From: Actinomycetota bacterium | GTDB lineage: Bacteria > Actinomycetota > Actinomycetes > Streptosporangiales > Streptosporangiaceae | Reading direction: 5' to 3' | Assembly (NCBI GenBank): GCA_003168295.1 | Contig: PMST01000412.1 | Span: 4,977-10,653, forward strand | DNA: 5,677 bases | Shown here: piece after piece, positions 1 to 4,968 of the stretch | How the letters are laid out: the number at the start of each line of letters is the position of its first letter | How positions within the stretch are numbered: the first letter of the stretch is position 1 | Translations under genes and position numbers: made by a program | Notes under the pieces: model-generated | What the model was told of the DNA's origin: nothing | What the model saw: only the letters and a program-made list of their open reading frames with translations | Databases searched by the model: none

Positions 1-467
1 ATCCGTCACTTCTACCAGCGCTGGGGCGCCGCCATCGCCATCGAGCGGCGGCCCTCGGTCGCGCCCGGCTCCACGCCGCCGATCGCCAGGCTTCACAATG
101 CTGCGATTGCTGAGGTAGGCGATCTCGTAGTCCTTGTCCTGGTAGAGGACATCATGGAGCAAGTTGAAGTCAAAGTCGAAGCGCGACTTAGGCATCCCGC
201 CTGTAAAAAGCTCCAGCTCAGACGTTCGTCAGCGACGATCCCAGCTGCGGCGTCGAGCACTAGATGCAAAGCGATCTCTTTGGCCATGTTATGCGGGTCT
301 GGCTCCTGGCCATCCTCAATGTCGCGGGCAATATCCTCAAATGCCCGGGCGAACTTACGGTAGAAGTCGCCGCTCTGCCACCAGACGGCTTCGGGAATAG
401 GCCACAGATCGTCGTACGGCTTGAGCGGGATCACAGACGGAATGCCTTCAGCCAGGTCGTGGATCAT
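1..467 (-). pseudogene. Frameshifted hypothetical protein, 3' end beyond window
   Basis: I do not recognise this family. The gene starts at ATG 467 (MIHDLAEGIPSVIPL...) and reads as an ordinary acidic soluble protein to about residue 83 (ADERL). That frame then turns into a Ser/Thr/Arg-rich tail that stops at 93. The frame one base back, from 219 down to 1, instead continues with protein-like sequence (ELELFTGGMPKSRFDFDF..., then LLHDVLYQDKDYEIAYLSNR) with no stop before the window edge. A single missing base near 217-222 explains both. The part after about residue 128 is Gly/Pro/Arg-rich and may no longer be the original gene. No signal peptide or membrane segment is visible. No clear ribosome binding site precedes the ATG, so the start is not firm. 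GC is visibly lower and Lys/Asp/Glu/Phe use higher than in the neighbours, which hints at separate acquisition. It could be a real pseudogene or an intact gene with a sequencing error. Confidence 0.6.
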
Positions 468-504
468 GTCGCAGTTACTCTGGTGCCGTGCGACCGGTCA
501 GGCT

Positions 505-531
505 AAGGCGCGGTGAGTGATGTAGCGCCTT
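505..531 (-). terminator. Candidate terminator after hspR
   Basis: The arms AAGGCGC (505-511) and GCGCCTT (525-531) are perfect complements with a 13-nt loop. They lie 10 nt beyond the hspR stop codon on the minus strand. The stem is only 7 bp and no long U tract follows, so this is a modest candidate for ending the dnaJ-hspR transcript. Confidence 0.35.
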
Positions 532-540
532 TCTCCCGGG

Positions 541-858
541 TCAGGCGGGATCATGCCGGGCTGCGTGTCGCCTCAGCCGGGTGATCTCGGCTTGCAGGTG
601 CCGGTTTTCCTCCTGGAGCAGCAGGACCTGGCGAATGCCGGCCATGTTGAGGCCAGCGCCGGCCAGCCCGCAGATCTCCTGCAGCCGGGTGATGTCATTG
701 CGGCTGTAGCGCCGGGTGCCCCCGGAGCTGCGGGCTGGCTCCAGGAGCCCTTCCCGCTCGTAAAGTCGCAGGGTCTGCGGATGCAGGCCGGTGATCTCGG
801 CGGCGATGGAGATGCTAAACAGGCCCTGGTCCAGGTCCGCCCAGCTGGGGTTTACCAT
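541..858 (-). CDS. hspR: HspR-type MerR-family heat-shock repressor
   Basis: This 105-residue protein matches the HspR pattern from end to end. It has a short N-terminus, then the MerR helix-turn-helix ISIAAEITGLHPQTLRLYER (about 16-35), the wing GLLEPARSSGGTRRYSRNDI (about 37-56), the GLNMAGIRQVL segment typical of HspR, and a C-terminal coiled coil (LLLQEENRHLQAEITRLRR). In actinobacteria HspR represses the dnaK operon, clpB and small heat-shock genes, usually with DnaK as co-repressor. I chose ATG 858 because the HspR-like sequence begins right after it and because it overlaps the upstream J-domain gene by 7 nt, which suggests translational coupling. The open frame extends upstream to 990, but that part is Gly/Pro-rich shadow of the J-protein gene. 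An in-frame GTG at 873 is an alternative start. It probably regulates this locus. It may be a paralogue of a main-operon HspR rather than the housekeeping copy, because no dnaK or grpE is beside it. Confidence 0.9.
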   Translation of the reverse strand: MVNPSWADLDQGLFSISIAAEITGLHPQTLRLYEREGLLEPARSSGGTRRYSRNDITRLQEICGLAGAGLNMAGIRQVLLLQEENRHLQAEITRLRRHAARHDPA

Positions 859-1322
859 GGCCAGCCCGGGCACTCGCCTCGGTGCAAGCGCGCCGCCGCC
901 CAGATAGTAGGGGCCGGGTCCTCCGGCCGGTGCGGGCTGACATCCGCAGTGGTCCTGGGCAGCGGGTCTACCCGGACCGGGCCTGCCCACAGCGCGGGGG
1001 CAGCCGTCAGGTGCGGGCTGCCCGCGGCACCACGGCCAGCCGGTCGCACTCCGGCCGGGCTCGCCACCGGGCCGGGGCGTGCCGGGCCCGGCACTGCGTG
1101 TCCCTGTCGAGCACGGTCGTATCCGGCGCGCCGGGCCGGATCGCCCAGTACCTGGTAAGCCTCTGCCACGGCGCGGAACCGGGCGGCCGCGCCGGCCGCC
1201 GCCGGAGCCATATCAGGATGCCAGGCACGAGCCTGCCGCCGGTAAGCGCTGGTGATGTCCGCAGCGACGGCGTCGTGGGGAACCCCGAGCACGCGGTACA
1301 GGTCCGGTTCCGGCTTGCGCAC
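852..1322 (-). CDS. Short J-domain (DnaJ-like) co-chaperone
   Basis: This is a 156-residue protein with a complete J domain at about 7-70: DLYRVLGV at the front, helix II (AAYRRQ-like, about 20-33), the essential HPD loop at 35-37, helix III (ARFRAVAEAYQVLGDPARR) and the closing YDR. J domains stimulate DnaK ATPase and deliver clients. The rest (71-156) is Ala/Pro/Gly/Arg-rich, with no Gly/Phe linker, no CxxCxGxG zinc centre and no recognisable client-binding domain. It is therefore a type III J protein, far shorter than housekeeping DnaJ (about 370-380 residues). The GTG at 1322 is chosen as start because a perfect AGGAGG lies 9 nt upstream. The frame stays open to an ATG at 1409, but those 29 residues are low-complexity and would place the start inside the probable promoter. 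It is first in a two-gene operon with hspR (7-nt overlap) and divergent from hsp20. The DnaK partner must be encoded elsewhere. Confidence 0.85.
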   Translation of the reverse strand: MRKPEPDLYRVLGVPHDAVAADITSAYRRQARAWHPDMAPAAAGAAARFRAVAEAYQVLGDPARRAGYDRARQGHAVPGPARPGPVASPAGVRPAGRGAAGSPHLTAAPALWAGPVRVDPLPRTTADVSPHRPEDPAPTIWAAARLHRGECPGWPW

Positions 1323-1331
1323 GCCGATCAG

Positions 1332-1337
1332 CCTCCT
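1332..1337 (-). promoter_or_regulatory. Ribosome binding site fixing the J-protein GTG start
   Basis: A perfect AGGAGG on the minus strand lies 9 nt before GTG 1322. It decides the start of the J-domain gene, since the in-frame ATG at 1409 has no comparable site. Confidence 0.7.
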
Positions 1338-1396
1338 GTCCTGTCCGCCCGCCGACCCGCTAGACGGTCTCGGCGGCCATCTCCATCTCAGTATGC

Positions 1397-1445
1397 GTGA
1401 TAAGGTCACCTCCCGTCCAGTAGTGCGAAAATCTTAGTGATCACT
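1397..1445. promoter_or_regulatory. Candidate operators in dnaJ-hspR / hsp20 divergent region
   Basis: Two dyads share the half-site GTGA/TCAC. One is GTGA-TAAGG-TCAC at 1397-1409. The other is the uninterrupted palindrome AGTGATCACT at 1436-1445. The second touches the -35 box of the predicted hsp20 promoter. In the gap between divergent heat-shock genes they are good candidates for repressor sites. They do not match the known HspR box HAIR (CTTGAGT-N7-ACTCAAG) or the HrcA box CIRCE, so the identity of the binder is inference. Confidence 0.4.
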
Positions 1446-1473
1446 TGTCAGATAATCGTCATCCTGCTATATA
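1445..1473 (+). promoter_or_regulatory. Housekeeping-type promoter for hsp20
   Basis: The -35 box TTGTCA (1445-1450) and -10 box TATATA (1468-1473) are separated by exactly 17 nt, which fits a vegetative sigma-70-type promoter. The AT-rich TATATATAT run stands out in this GC-rich region. Predicted transcription starts near 1480, giving a leader of about 55 nt before hsp20. No equally good promoter was found for the minus-strand dnaJ-hspR pair. Confidence 0.6.
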
Positions 1474-1478
1474 TATGA

Positions 1479-1494
1479 GGGGCCGCGACGCCCC
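1479..1494 (+). promoter_or_regulatory. Small 5' leader hairpin of hsp20
   Basis: GGGGC (1479-1483) and GCCCC (1490-1494) can pair around a 6-nt loop at or next to the predicted transcription start. It could stabilise the 5' end of the mRNA. It is too far from the ribosome binding site (1521-1527) to hide it by itself. Confidence 0.25.
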
Positions 1495-1535
1495 AGCAGT
1501 ACGACAGCAAGACCACTAGTGAGGAGGCCACAGCC

Positions 1536-1961
1536 ATGCTCATCCGCACCGACCCGTTCCGTGAACTAGACCGTTTCACCCAGCAGGTGCTTGGGACGGC
1601 CGCCCGGCCCGCGGCCATGCCGATGGACGCGTACCGCCAGGGACACACCTTCTACGTGCACTTCGATCTCCCAGGCGTGCAGGCAGACTCGATCGACTTG
1701 ACGGTGGAGCAGAACGTCCTGACGGTCCGTGCCGAGCGCACTCCCGAGTGGCCGGAGGACGCCGAGACACTCGTCGCCGAGCGACCCGCTGGCACCTTCA
1801 CCCGCCAGGTCTTTCTGGGCGACACCCTCGACCCGGACAGCATCGTCGCCGATTACAGTGCCGGCATCCTGACCCTGACGATCCCCGTGCGCGAGCAGGC
1901 CAAGCCCCGCAGCATCCAGGTCAGCACCAGCGACAGCCGACAGCCCGTCACTGCCGGCTAA
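1536..1961 (+). CDS. hsp20: Small heat-shock protein, Hsp20/alpha-crystallin family
   Basis: This 141-residue cytosolic holdase chaperone is of the usual length for the actinobacterial Hsp18/18-kDa-antigen group. The short N-terminal arm has the common start [17 protein letters not shown]. The alpha-crystallin domain runs from about 29 to 118: [19 protein letters not shown], the [12 protein letters not shown] strands, [16 protein letters not shown], and the diagnostic [12 protein letters not shown] near 107-118 (AGIL at 109-112 corresponds to the family's A-x-x-x-n-G-v-L signature). A C-terminal I-x-V motif (IQV, 127-129), used for oligomer assembly, is present. Small heat-shock proteins bind unfolding proteins without ATP and pass them to DnaK/DnaJ. 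The ribosome binding site GAGGAGG (1521-1527) lies 8 nt before the ATG. The gene is monocistronic, with its own promoter and a strong stem-loop after the stop. It is divergent from the dnaJ-hspR pair, so HspR control is likely (inference). Confidence 0.93.
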   Translation: MLIRTDPFRELDRFTQQVLGTAARPAAMPMDAYRQGHTFYVHFDLPGVQADSIDLTVEQNVLTVRAERTPEWPEDAETLVAERPAGTFTRQVFLGDTLDPDSIVADYSAGILTLTIPVREQAKPRSIQVSTSDSRQPVTAG

Positions 1962-1986
1962 GCGCCAGAACTGCCCGGGCCTTCAT

Positions 1987-2029
1987 CGGTGATGCCGCCG
2001 GAGCTTGCGAGCCTTCGGCGGCATCACCG
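1987..2029 (+). terminator. Strong stem-loop terminator after hsp20
   Basis: The 14-nt arms CGGTGATGCCGCCG (1987-2000) and CGGCGGCATCACCG (2016-2029) are perfect complements with a 15-nt loop. They begin 25 nt after the hsp20 stop. There is no U tract, which is common for actinobacterial terminators. Confidence 0.75.
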
Positions 2030-2178
2030 TCCCGTCGTGCGCGCGGCCGATCACGGCGCTGTCCGCGAGCTTCCTGGGCTCGTCGATAAGAAATCTGTAG
2101 CGTCCGACGTAGACATCTACCGCCGATTAAGATAGTCTTCCTGTCACAACAGAGGAACAAGTCCACGAGATGGGACAG

Positions 2179-2201
2179 TCGGCGGCCATGCGGGCCGCCG
2201 A
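2179..2201. repeat. Inverted repeat / hairpin
   Basis: TCGGCGGCC (2179-2187) pairs perfectly with GGCCGCCGA (2193-2201) around a 5-nt loop. It stands alone in non-coding sequence, so it could be an RNA leader structure. No T tract follows. Confidence 0.4.
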
Positions 2202-2317
2202 AGCTTGGGAAGAAGCTAGGGAACACAGCGATTGCAGAAAGGAGAGTTGGACGCCATTAGGATCGCCCGCAGTCGGCTGGTCTCGCCGCTCGGTGCCGCA
2301 GCCCCACAGACAGGACG

Positions 2318-2479
2318 GTGGTCTACGGTCACGCTTACGCGATCCCCGCGACCCGCCCGTACGGCGGCTGGCGCGGGAAAAGAAGTCGGCTAGGCGGCCG
2401 GCAGATGGTGTTGAACCTCATCGGGTCCCGGTGTCCCCTGGCACCGGGACCCTATTCGTATTTCCGGAAGGACTTATGA
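2318..2479 (+). CDS. Possible 53-residue upstream ORF overlapping the MerR start
   Basis: A GTG-initiated frame (VVYGHAYAIPATRPYGGWRG...) stays open until TGA 2477-2479, which overlaps the ATG of the MerR gene as ATGA. That arrangement is typical of coupled genes, and the front half reads somewhat like real protein. Against it, the family is unknown, the start has only a weak purine stretch very close upstream, and the 3' third runs through the stem-loop at 2423-2452. It may be a leader peptide, a remnant or chance. Confidence 0.2.
   Translation: MVYGHAYAIPATRPYGGWRGKRSRLGGRQMVLNLIGSRCPLAPGPYSYFRKDL
2423..2452 (+). promoter_or_regulatory. Leader stem-loop just before the MerR-like gene
   Basis: GGGTCCCGGTG (2423-2433) and CACCGGGACCC (2442-2452) form a perfect 11-bp stem with an 8-nt loop. 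A T-rich stretch (TATTCGTATTT) and the ribosome binding site GGAAGGA (2466-2472) follow immediately. It could be a terminator for upstream transcription, an attenuator, or a 5' leader element of the MerR gene. Its position 13 nt before the ribosome binding site favours a role in that gene's expression. Confidence 0.55.
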
Positions 2480-2826
2480 CCCGAGCCCGACCTGCTCCGG
2501 CCGGTACGGACGGCCACACCCCCGCTGAGAGACTCGATGACGACGACTACCCGGCATACAGCATGGGTCGCGCCGCGGAAATCCTGGGCGTTGCGCCCGC
2601 CTTTCTGCGCAGCCTGGACACAGCCGGGCTGATCGCGCCGCAACGTTCCGGCGGAGGCCACCGCCGATACTCCCGCTATGAGCTCCGCCTCGCAGCCCGG
2701 GCCCACGAGCTCATCGACCACGGCACGCCGCTGGACCCCGCCTGTCGCATTATCATCCTCGAAGATCAGCTCGCCGAAGCCCAGCGCATCAACACCGAGC
2801 TCCGAGGCACCGGCCGGGGTCCCTAG
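2476..2826 (+). CDS. Small MerR-family-like DNA-binding regulator
   Basis: This is a 116-residue protein. After a disordered acidic N-terminus (about 1-24, with a DDDD run) comes a MerR helix-turn-helix, YSMGRAAEILGVAPAFLRSL (about 28-47). The wing follows (GLIAPQRSGGGHRRYSRYEL, 51-70), then helices with RAHELIDHG, and a C-terminal coiled coil (IIILEDQLAEAQRINTEL, 92-109). It lacks any effector domain or cysteine-based metal site, so it probably binds DNA as a dimer through the coil. In plan it resembles HspR but is clearly a separate subgroup. I start it at ATG 2476 because GGAAGGA lies 3 nt upstream of it and the recognisable protein begins soon after. The open frame extends to 2170 but is unlike protein there. 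It stands alone on the plus strand behind a leader hairpin. The target is unknown; its proximity to hsp20 suggests a stress-related role, which is inference. Confidence 0.75.
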   Translation: MTRARPAPAGTDGHTPAERLDDDDYPAYSMGRAAEILGVAPAFLRSLDTAGLIAPQRSGGGHRRYSRYELRLAARAHELIDHGTPLDPACRIIILEDQLAEAQRINTELRGTGRGP

Positions 2827-2856
2827 CCCGCCCCGGCTGGCGCACCCGGGCTAGCT

Positions 2857-2924
2857 CGACCTCCAGCTGTCCCGGCGAACCTCGTCAGCCAGCGGGCCGT
2901 AACGAGCGGCCTTCCTGGAGGTCG
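2857..2924. repeat. 10-bp inverted repeat in the gap before the DUF6221 gene
   Basis: CGACCTCCAG (2857-2866) and CTGGAGGTCG (2915-2924) are perfect inverted copies about 48 nt apart. Between them a second weaker dyad, CTCGT (2881-2885) with ACGAG (2901-2905), could pair inside. The 275-bp gap 2827-3101 holds nothing else I can name. A minus-strand frame at 2851-3060 is Arg/Ala-rich and not convincing. The structure could be a small RNA fold, a terminator of the MerR gene or a remnant of insertion. Confidence 0.4.
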
Positions 2925-3101
2925 TCAGCATCCCGGCAGGTGATGCCCGCCAAGGGCACGCTCCTCTCAGGCGCGGCTGATCCGGCTGGTTGACGTGCCA
3001 GGCCCTGGCGCCTCGCCCCGGAGCTCGCCGACCCGCCATGCTCCGCCGTCGACACACCATCCATGGGCGCCCGCATCAAATCGACCACTGGAGGCCAGGC
3101 C

Positions 3102-3464
3102 ATGACCATCGTGGAATTTCTCGAAGCCCGGCTCACGGAAGACGAGCTGACCGCGCAAGCCGCCACTGATGCCTCACCTGAGTGGGAGACCCACTACGAC
3201 TACCGTGACGTCAAGGACCTCGAGGGCCACTTCGTCGTGCAGGCTGACAGCCATCATCCGACAACCACGCAGGCCGCCCACATCGCGCTGCACAGCCCAG
3301 CTCGCGCGCTACGGGAGTGCGAAGCGAAACGCGCGATCATCGCCGACTTCCTCCGCCGCGACGCGCTCGGTGACCTACCCGGGCGCAGCGCCGTCGAAGA
3401 CACCCTCAAGGCCATCAGCGCCGTCTACTCCCGCCACCCGGACTACGACCCCGCCTGGTCCTGA
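3102..3464 (+). CDS. DUF6221 family protein
   Basis: This is a 120-residue protein of unknown function. The overall pattern is the one I know from DUF6221 proteins of actinobacteria. It starts with TIVEFLEARLTEDELTAQAA (2-21), has a variable middle, then AAHIALHSPARALRECEAKRAII (about 58-80), and ends LKAISAVYSRHPDYDPAWS. The H-I-A-x-H-x-P-A-R-x-L-x-E-x-E-A-K-R motif and the final HPDY-P-W are the most telling parts. No signal peptide, membrane segment or catalytic motif is visible. ATG 3102 is chosen over the in-frame ATG 3063 because GGAGG (3090-3094) sits 7 nt before it and the family sequence begins there. Such genes are often found in accessory, phage-like or plasmid-like regions, which fits the neighbouring mobile-element genes. 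It appears to be transcribed alone. Confidence 0.8.
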   Translation: MTIVEFLEARLTEDELTAQAATDASPEWETHYDYRDVKDLEGHFVVQADSHHPTTTQAAHIALHSPARALRECEAKRAIIADFLRRDALGDLPGRSAVEDTLKAISAVYSRHPDYDPAWS

Positions 3465-3477
3465 GCCCGAGCGAACC

Positions 3478-3498
3478 TGCCGGCCGGTATCCCCGGCA
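3478..3498 (+). terminator. Weak terminator candidate after the DUF6221 gene
   Basis: TGCCGG (3478-3483) and CCGGCA (3493-3498) form a 6-bp stem with a 9-nt loop, beginning 13 nt after the stop. A second tiny hairpin (GCAGC/GCTGC, 3500-3512) follows at once. There is no T tract. Confidence 0.35.
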
Positions 3499-3623
3499 CG
3501 CAGCGGCGCTGCTGGTGGGAACGGCCGCAGGGTTACCGATGTTCCAGCGGTGAGGTCTTCACGTTTAGGTAGGACCTGCGGAAGCGGTGCCTGCCTGGCT
3601 GGCTACCCATAGGTTAAGCGGGC

Positions 3624-3995
3624 TTAGCCCACATTTTCCGGGCCGTGGGTCTCGGGTTCCGGGATCTGGCGGGAGCTGTCCGTCTCGATGATCTCGAGGG
3701 TGAGGTCCTGGAGTTCGGCGAGCAGGGCGCGGAGTTTTCTGGCGTTGTCGAACAGGGGCTGGTATTCGGCGAGCTGGGCGGGAGTGAGCCGGCGGGTGAT
3801 CGTCTTGCCGCCGATCTTGCGGGTCCATTCGGCGTACGGGCCGTGCAGGCGGGGCGGGTCGGGGTGGCAGCGGCAGCCCGGCTTGCCGCAGGCGTAGGCG
3901 CGGATGGTGAGGGTGCCGGGCAGGGCGAGGCCTGCCCGGGCGAGCCCTGCGGCGATCCGGTCCCGGGCCGCACGCTGGGCTGCGGTTGGTTCCAT
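3624..3995 (-). CDS. DUF6788-like zinc-knuckle protein of a mobile element
   Basis: This is a 123-residue protein. After a helical N-terminus comes a compact core, GTLTIRAYACGKPGCRCHPD (about 27-46), with three cysteines in CGKPGCRC, then HGPYAEWTRKIGGKTITRRL (51-70). A helical, probably coiled-coil segment follows (AQLAEYQPLFDNARKLRALLAELQDLTLEII). This matches DUF6788, a small family with a C-G-K-P-x-C-x-C knuckle and an H-G-P-Y motif that I associate with transposase neighbourhoods; its function is not known to me. The cysteines and nearby histidines could bind zinc and DNA. ATG 3995 is used because the family sequence begins there. A GTG at 4037 lies inside the palindrome and is less likely. 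The ribosome binding site is weak. It is divergent from the recombinase-like gene, with the shared palindrome 35 nt upstream of its start. An accessory or regulatory protein of the element is the best guess. Confidence 0.7.
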   Translation of the reverse strand: MEPTAAQRAARDRIAAGLARAGLALPGTLTIRAYACGKPGCRCHPDPPRLHGPYAEWTRKIGGKTITRRLTPAQLAEYQPLFDNARKLRALLAELQDLTLEIIETDSSRQIPEPETHGPENVG

Positions 3996-4029
3996 GCGAC
4001 ACACCGTCTCAGATCCGCGGGCCTGACGT

Positions 4030-4056
4030 CTTTCCACAGTATTTTACTGTGGAAAG
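4030..4056. promoter_or_regulatory. Perfect 27-nt palindrome, candidate shared operator/promoter
   Basis: CTTTCCACAGTA (4030-4041) and TACTGTGGAAAG (4045-4056) are perfect inverted copies around TTT. The AT-rich centre supplies possible -10 boxes on both strands: TATTTT at 4040-4045 on plus, TAAAAT at 4046-4041 on minus. No good -35 boxes are seen. The site lies between divergent genes, 34 nt from the minus start and 19 nt from the plus start. Autoregulation by a dimeric protein of the element, or a recombinase/transposase binding site, would both fit. Confidence 0.6.
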
Positions 4057-4075
4057 TTCATGTCCGGGAGGTCTC

Positions 4076-4968
4076 ATGGAGCCGGCAGCTGCTGAGGTGG
4101 CCGCGTATATCGGGCGGTGGCGGCCGTCGTCGGTGTCACCGCAGGCGGCGGCGTTCGCCCGGGACGTGATCACCACGACAGGCCCGCAGGGCCGGGAGCG
4201 GGCGAAGAACCTGCTGTGGGCGGCGGGCAAGCTGGCCGATTACGCGATCGGACTGGGGCTGGAGACGGTGCCGGACGTGGTGCTGCATCCGTCGACAGCG
4301 GAGCGGTTCACCCGGTGCGCGCCGGGCCTGTCGCCGGTGGCGCGGCGGACTCTCCGCACGAACCTGCGGTTCATCGGCCGCCGGGTGGTGCCGCAGCTGT
4401 ATCCGGCGGATATGCCGCTGCCCCGGGAGCGGGCCAAGGCGCCTTACAGCCCGGCGGAGATCGACGGCTTCCTGGCGCTGGCGGACGCCCAGCCCACTGC
4501 GGAACGCCGGATGCGGGCGGCCGGGCTGGTCTGCCTGGGCGCCGGCGCCGGGCTGATCCGCGCGACGTGCGCGGCAGCGACGTGGCGTGCCGCTCTGGCG
4601 GGGTGATAGTCACGGTGCGCGTCACCCGGCCGCGCACGGTGCCGGTGCTGGCCCGCTACCATGCCCGGCTGCTGGCTGCTGCCCGGTCCGCCGGGAGCGG
4701 GCTGGTCTGCGGCGGCGCCGATCCCGGCCGCCGGAACCTGACGAACCCGCTGATCACCTCCCTGGACGGCGGCAGCGGCCTGCCGCGGCTGGACACCAGC
4801 CGCCTGCGGGCCTCCTGGCTGCGAGATGCCGCGGAGCTACTCGGCCTGGCCACCTTCATGCACGCCGCCGGGATCACCTGCTCCCAGCGGCTCGGCGACC
4901 TGCTCGCCGGGCTGGAGCCGGGCAGCGAGGCCGACGCGGTGAGACTGCCCGGGGCCGCCAGGCGATGA
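4076..4968 (+). pseudogene. Tyrosine-recombinase-fold protein, frameshifted, catalytic residues apparently absent
   Basis: Frame one starts at ATG 4076 (GGGAGG 4 nt upstream) and stops at 4606 after 176 residues. Its last 15 or so residues are Ala/Thr-rich. From about 4558 the frame one base back continues the protein (PRDVRGSDVACRSGGVIVTV, then RPRTVPVLARYHARLLAAA) to TGA 4966-4968. Together they give about 297 residues. Layout: helical core-binding-like domain (about 20-105), APYSPAEIDGFLALAD linker, and a catalytic-domain-like part. In active tyrosine recombinases GLR-x-SE-L, H-x-L-R-H and a late Tyr carry catalysis. Here I see GAGL without the Arg, TSRLRASWL in place of H-x-LRH, and no obvious Tyr (GITCSQRLGDLL). 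It probably binds DNA without cutting it. A one-base deletion is the simplest explanation of the break. Programmed -1 slippage at the GGGG before the frame-one stop is possible but would not keep the conserved RDVRGSDV segment. Confidence 0.65.

Larger units (their letters stand above)
2030..2475. other. Long region without a convincing gene, several hairpins
   Basis: Apart from the items listed separately, I find no reliable coding sequence here. The plus-strand frame that joins the MerR gene is open from ATG 2170, but its first 102 residues are Arg/Pro-rich and have no family resemblance. Visible elements are GTAGA-CA-TCTAC (2109-2120), a 9-bp hairpin at 2179-2201, a ribosome-binding-like AAAGGAGAG near 2238-2246 with no good start codon after it (TTG directly adjacent, or ATT 9 nt on), and the hairpin at 2423-2452. 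AT-rich text near 2087-2160 may contain a promoter, but no -35/-10 pair is clear. Confidence 0.5.

Noticed and set aside
1..95. Plus-strand reading at the left edge (RHFYQRWGAAIAIERRPS...) as the end of another gene
   Set aside because: It looks somewhat protein-like, but it continues without a stop straight through the antisense of the lower-GC gene, and no family could be recognised. The minus-strand reading is better supported over most of the stretch.
553..1158. Plus-strand open frame of 201 codons
   Set aside because: It is antisense to hspR and the J-domain gene, with Gly/Ala/Pro/Arg-rich text and no ribosome binding site.
1431..1453. Possible HspR HAIR element around CTTAGTGATCACTTG
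   Set aside because: Half-sites and spacing do not match CTTGAGT-N7-ACTCAAG; only AGT/ACT is shared, with a 4-nt instead of 7-nt centre.
1948..2226. Minus-strand open frame after hsp20
   Set aside because: It spans the hsp20 terminator, is Arg/Ala-rich and has no ribosome binding site or recognisable domain.
2170..2475. N-terminal extension of the MerR-like protein to ATG 2170
   Set aside because: The 102 extra residues are Arg/Pro-rich, pass through two hairpins and show no family resemblance. ATG 2476 has a good ribosome binding site.
3620..3630. GGGCT-T-AGCCC dyad over the stop of the DUF6788-like gene
   Set aside because: A 5-bp stem with a one-base centre cannot form a useful hairpin, and it is within chance expectation in this GC-rich DNA.
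3645..4169. Plus-strand open frame opposite the DUF6788-like gene
   Set aside because: It is Gly/Val-rich antisense text. The minus strand carries the CGKPGCRC and HGPY motifs.
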